From Bacteroidota bacterium (GTDB lineage: Bacteria > Bacteroidota > Bacteroidia > Chitinophagales > Chitinophagaceae): a DNA stretch of 7,489 nt. Shown here in pieces: positions 5,572 to 7,489 of the stretch. The position numbers and the translations under genes are program-made. The number at the start of each line of letters is the position of its first letter. The stretch's first letter is position 1. Location of the stretch: NCBI GenBank assembly GCA_005883855.1, contig VBAU01000023.1, positions 5,170-12,658 of the forward strand, written 5' to 3'. Under the pieces are notes generated by a model. That model saw nothing but the letters and a program-made list of their open reading frames with translations, had not been told where the DNA came from and ran no database searches.

Positions 5572-5970
5572 TCAAACGCTACGGTCTCTAAATTTTTGCC
5601 CCCTTATTTCGGACTGATTAAGATACTTGATAAACCCGGAGATAGCAGAGGCCAAGTCTGCGTATTCTTTGATCAAATCAACCGTTTCAGAGGGAAAATA
5701 GTTTTGATCAATTCCGCGATACAGCTGCGATCTAGTTTCTCCAGAGGAGCCCTTGGCAATACTTAAGAAATTCACGAACTCAAATTGACTTGACCGCTCA
5801 AAGCCTTCTACTATATTGTCCATAACGGATCCGGACGAAGCTCGGATTTGCTCTTTAAACTTGTAATCTTTCGAGGCCGGACCGGTTTCGGTAAGATGAA
5901 AGACCTTTGAGCACAGGCTCCGGGCCGTCTGCCAAATTTTAAGGTCTTCAAATTTCCGAATAGTACTCAT
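5572..5970 (-). CDS. Four-helix-bundle protein (23S rRNA IVS / S23 type)
   Basis: A 132-residue all-helical protein of the family found inside 23S rRNA intervening sequences and, much more often, as free-standing genes; it is related in fold to the Avd accessory protein of diversity-generating retroelements. Family motifs: FEDLKIWQTARSL (7-19), DYKFKEQIRASSGSVMDNI (35-53), VEGFERSSQFEFVNFLSIAKGS (54-75) and GETRSQLYRGID (77-88). Length is normal for the family (about 115-135). The molecular role is not established; members form pentamers in known structures and are basic. No 23S rRNA sequence, reverse transcriptase or template/variable repeat is nearby, so this is a stand-alone copy. It lies between inverted heptamer arrays at 5537-5571 and 5975-6009, which suggests it arrived as a small cassette between the dinB-like and Nudix genes. 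Confidence 0.93.
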   Translation of the reverse strand: MSTIRKFEDLKIWQTARSLCSKVFHLTETGPASKDYKFKEQIRASSGSVMDNIVEGFERSSQFEFVNFLSIAKGSSGETRSQLYRGIDQNYFPSETVDLIKEYADLASAISGFIKYLNQSEIRGQKFRDRSV

Positions 5971-5974
5971 CGTG

Positions 5975-6009
5975 TCAGATTTTAGATCTCAAACTTCAAA
6001 TTTCAAACA
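5975..6009. repeat. Heptamer array, upstream side of the four-helix-bundle gene
   Basis: Five units in register: TCAGATT, TTAGATC, TCAAACT, TCAAATT, TCAAACA. The array starts 5 bases from the ATG of the four-helix-bundle gene and ends 5 bases before the stop codon of the dinB-like gene at 6015. It is inverted relative to the array at 5537-5571; for instance TTTGAAATTTGA in one reads as TCAAATTTCAAA in the other (5996-6007). Confidence 0.8.
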
Positions 6010-6014
6010 ACTTT

Positions 6015-6554
6015 TCACCAACCCATCCGTTCCCGCAAAGCGAGAATGTGTGCGACATGATGTTTTCCGTGCCAGGCGTAGGTGCCAAGCAAATTCCACA
6101 ATCTCACTGTTTTTTTGTGCTCGGGATGAAAAACTGTACGGTTGTTCCAATCATCGTCCGTCACATACTTAAGGGATTCATACCACCGCGCATGTAAAGC
6201 GTGCAAGAGCGTGAGCGAAATATTAATCGGCAATTTGTGCACGTCATTCATTTCCGCCCAAAGTTCCTGGTTATAGGGCTTGATCGTTGGATTATCTTCG
6301 GTGAGTGCCAATTTAAACCGGCAATAGGCATTCATATGACTATCGGCCACGTGATGCACCAGCTGGTGAATGGTCCACCCTCCATCGCGATAAGGAGTTT
6401 TTAATTGGGCCTCGTCCAAATTTAGTATCGCGTTTTCCAGTTGAATAGGTAAGAATTTTATGTCGGCAAGCCACTCTACTTTTTTCTCAATAGAAAACGG
6501 TTGCTGTTCATATTTACCGATCGGATACCTCGGATCAATAGCTGCTACTGGCAT
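6015..6554 (-). CDS. DinB-family metal-dependent protein, YfiT / bacillithiol transferase-like
   Basis: A 179-residue cytoplasmic four-helix protein of the DinB/YfiT superfamily, whose members bind a divalent metal through three histidines and, in the YfiT (BstA) branch, transfer bacillithiol to electrophiles. Visible family stretches: DPRYPIGKYE (7-16), TPYRDGGWTIHQLVHHVADS (53-72), MNAYCRFKLALTED (74-87), TIKPYNQELWAEM (90-102), LHARWYESL (120-128) and YAWHGKHHVAHI (159-170). Metal ligands should be one His of the pair 67/68 plus two of His162, 165, 166 and 169. These motifs and the length match YfiT closely. It follows the ABC ATPase gene by 36 bases on the same strand and precedes the four-helix-bundle gene. 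Whether this organism makes bacillithiol cannot be seen here, so the substrate is inferred. Confidence 0.9.
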   Translation of the reverse strand: MPVAAIDPRYPIGKYEQQPFSIEKKVEWLADIKFLPIQLENAILNLDEAQLKTPYRDGGWTIHQLVHHVADSHMNAYCRFKLALTEDNPTIKPYNQELWAEMNDVHKLPINISLTLLHALHARWYESLKYVTDDDWNNRTVFHPEHKKTVRLWNLLGTYAWHGKHHVAHILALRERMGW

Positions 6555-6590
6555 AGTTTTATTTTTGAAGTAAAAACAAAAAGTAAAAAA

Positions 6591-7355
6591 TCATTCTTCT
6601 CTCAAAGAACGCCCGGTCAGGTGGATAAATACATCCTCCAGGTTTGCTTTTTTTACTTCCCTGGGTCTTTCAAAACCTGAAGCTACAAGTTGGTCGATCA
6701 TTTGGTCCGGGCTATTTAGCTCAATAATTTTACCCGCATCGATCACCGCCACCCGGTCACAAAGATATTCTGCTTCGTCCATGTAATGCGTAGTGATGAT
6801 CACAGTCGTTCCTCTTTCCCGAATGTTTTTGATAAGTTCCCACAAACTTCTTCTCGCTTGCGGATCCAGTCCCGTCGTGGGTTCATCCAGGAAAATAATT
6901 TTCGGGTCATTGATCAATGTGGTGGCCACAGAGAATCGCTGCTTTTGCCCGCCACTCAATTGCTTGAACTGAGCCTTAGCCTTTTCTGTCAAGTTCACCA
7001 TTTCCAACAAGTCCATCGGGTTTATATTCCTATTATACAGTCCGCAGAAAAGTTCGATCAGGTCAAGCAAATTCAAACCAGGGTAATATCCGCTCGTTTG
7101 AAGCTGAACGCCGATGATTTTTTTGATCTCACCGGGTTCCTTATCCAGGTCATGTCCATCTACAATAACTTCACCCCTTGTTTTCCCACGAAGAGTTTCT
7201 ATTATTTCCAGCGTTGTAGATTTTCCCGCGCCATTGGGCCCCAGCATGCCGAAAATCTCGTGTTCAAAGACGTCGAAACTGATTCCCTTTACCGCTTCGA
7301 AGCTTCCGTAGTTTTTTACGAGATTCTTTACAGAAATAATTTTCTTTTTTTCCAT
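6591..7355 (-). CDS. ABC transporter ATP-binding protein, ABC-2 / DrrA type
   Basis: A 254-residue ATPase subunit of an ABC exporter, acting on the cytoplasmic face of the inner membrane. I chose the ATG at 7355: it gives MEKKKIISVKNLVKNYG, the normal N-terminus of the family, whereas the longer frame to 7463 adds 36 non-homologous residues running into the divergent promoter region. Motifs: Walker A GPNGAGKST (39-47), Q-loop near Gln84/Gln86 (VQLQTSGYYP), signature LSGGQKQR (133-140), Walker B IIFLDEPTTGLDP (153-165), switch His190 (TTHYMDEAEYL), and the C-terminal NLEDVFIHLTGRSLREE typical of DrrA/NodI-like ATPases. All catalytic residues are intact. No permease gene accompanies it in this window; the next gene on its strand is the dinB-like gene. 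Substrate (drug, lipid or other) is unknown. Confidence 0.95.
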   Translation of the reverse strand: MEKKKIISVKNLVKNYGSFEAVKGISFDVFEHEIFGMLGPNGAGKSTTLEIIETLRGKTRGEVIVDGHDLDKEPGEIKKIIGVQLQTSGYYPGLNLLDLIELFCGLYNRNINPMDLLEMVNLTEKAKAQFKQLSGGQKQRFSVATTLINDPKIIFLDEPTTGLDPQARRSLWELIKNIRERGTTVIITTHYMDEAEYLCDRVAVIDAGKIIELNSPDQMIDQLVASGFERPREVKKANLEDVFIHLTGRSLREE

Positions 7356-7361
7356 GAAGAG

Positions 7362-7390
7362 GCAATTTACTGCAAAACTCAATATGCAAA
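7362..7390 (-). promoter_or_regulatory. Weak promoter candidate for the ABC ATPase gene
   Basis: Read on the minus strand, TTTG (7390-7387), 17 bases, then TAAATTGC (7369-7362), one base off the TAnnTTTG pattern. The ATG at 7355 follows 6 bases later. Spacing is at the short end of the known range. Confidence 0.3.
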
Positions 7391-7417
7391 ACTTGAAAGG
7401 TGGAAAATAGGGAATCA

Positions 7418-7445
7418 TGCTAAACCCATAACTCCTAACCCGTAT
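7418..7445. repeat. Faint heptamer traces in the divergent spacer
   Basis: TGCTAAA, CCCATAA, CTCCTAA and CCCGTAT follow in 7-base register. The units are more degenerate than the arrays around the four-helix-bundle gene, and the call rests mostly on the shared unit length and intergenic position. Confidence 0.35.
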
Positions 7446-7450
7446 TTTTG
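7443..7450 (+). promoter_or_regulatory. Possible -7 box abutting the right-edge gene
   Basis: TATTTTTG fits TAnnTTTG and ends 4 bases before the ATG at 7455, the same spacing as at the macro-domain gene (TATTTTTG, then CAAC or AAAC, then ATG). No TTTG is found at the -33 position. Confidence 0.4.
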
Positions 7451-7454
7451 AAAC

Positions 7455-7489
7455 ATGAAACAATTATTCCTCCTGCTGCTTATTCCTTC
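7455..7489 (+). CDS. Start of a divergent gene with signal-peptide-like N-terminus (3' end cut by window)
   Basis: Eleven complete codons are visible: MKQLFLLLLIP, a short basic start followed by a hydrophobic core, as in a Sec or lipoprotein signal peptide. The frame stays open to the window end. It is transcribed away from the ABC ATPase gene, and a TATTTTTG box lies just before the ATG. Too little sequence is present to name a product, but an exported protein is likely. Confidence 0.55.
   Translation, partial: MKQLFLLLLIP

Noticed and set aside
5572..5970. Avd gene of a diversity-generating retroelement, or an intervening sequence within 23S rRNA
   Set aside because: No reverse transcriptase, no template/variable repeat pair and no rRNA sequence is nearby; both flanks are ordinary protein genes.
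6786..7451. 221-codon open frame on the + strand opposite the ABC ATPase
   Set aside because: It lies almost wholly antisense to a gene with every ABC motif intact; the translation has no recognisable domain and looks like an out-of-frame shadow.
7356..7463. 36-residue N-terminal extension of the ABC ATPase
   Set aside because: The family N-terminus begins at MEKKKIISVKNL; the extension has no homology by eye and overlaps the divergent promoter region.

Overview
The window looks like a chromosomal segment of a Bacteroidota bacterium, probably of the Chitinophagaceae/Sphingobacteriia type. The evidence is the set of gene families (a three-PASTA membrane protein after D-Ala-D-Ala ligase, a Gly-rich TonB-like protein near folC, a small GldL-like hairpin protein, a YfiT-type DinB protein), TAnnTTTG promoter boxes, and the absence of obvious Shine-Dalgarno sequences. 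No rRNA, tRNA, CRISPR array or transposase gene was seen. No stretch over about 200 bases lacks a gene.

Layout. The left part on the + strand holds the 3' end of ddl, a PASTA-domain membrane protein and a single-domain rhodanese. A 203-bp spacer with a degenerate 7-bp repeat array follows. Next come a TonB-like protein with its own promoter and intrinsic terminator, a macro-domain ADP-ribosyl hydrolase, a 68-residue two-helix membrane protein, and folC. The small membrane protein gene overlaps folC by 8 bases. A 61-bp perfect palindrome with a built-in third copy of its arm fills the gap between folC and the converging minus-strand genes. The minus-strand group, in transcription order, is an ABC-2-type ATPase, a DinB/YfiT metal-dependent protein, a four-helix-bundle (23S IVS-type) protein and a Nudix hydrolase. 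A divergent + strand gene with a signal-peptide-like start begins at the right edge.

How the genes work together. Ddl and the PASTA protein point to peptidoglycan synthesis or sensing. The TonB-like protein is for energised outer-membrane transport, but no exbB/exbD is present here. The macro and Nudix proteins could both act on ADP-ribose derivatives, though they are not in one operon. FolC makes folate polyglutamates. The rest are housekeeping or poorly defined.

Most notable signals: (1) the four-helix-bundle gene sits between two inverted arrays of 7-bp units, forming a compact ~473-bp cassette placed exactly between its neighbours; (2) the same kind of heptamer array occurs without a gene at 1669-1757, with fainter traces in other spacers; (3) the palindrome after folC can form two mutually exclusive hairpins; (4) several start codons lie only 1-4 bases after a TAnnTTTG box, suggesting leaderless or near-leaderless transcripts. 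No clearly new multi-gene system (defence, secretion or biosynthetic) was found.
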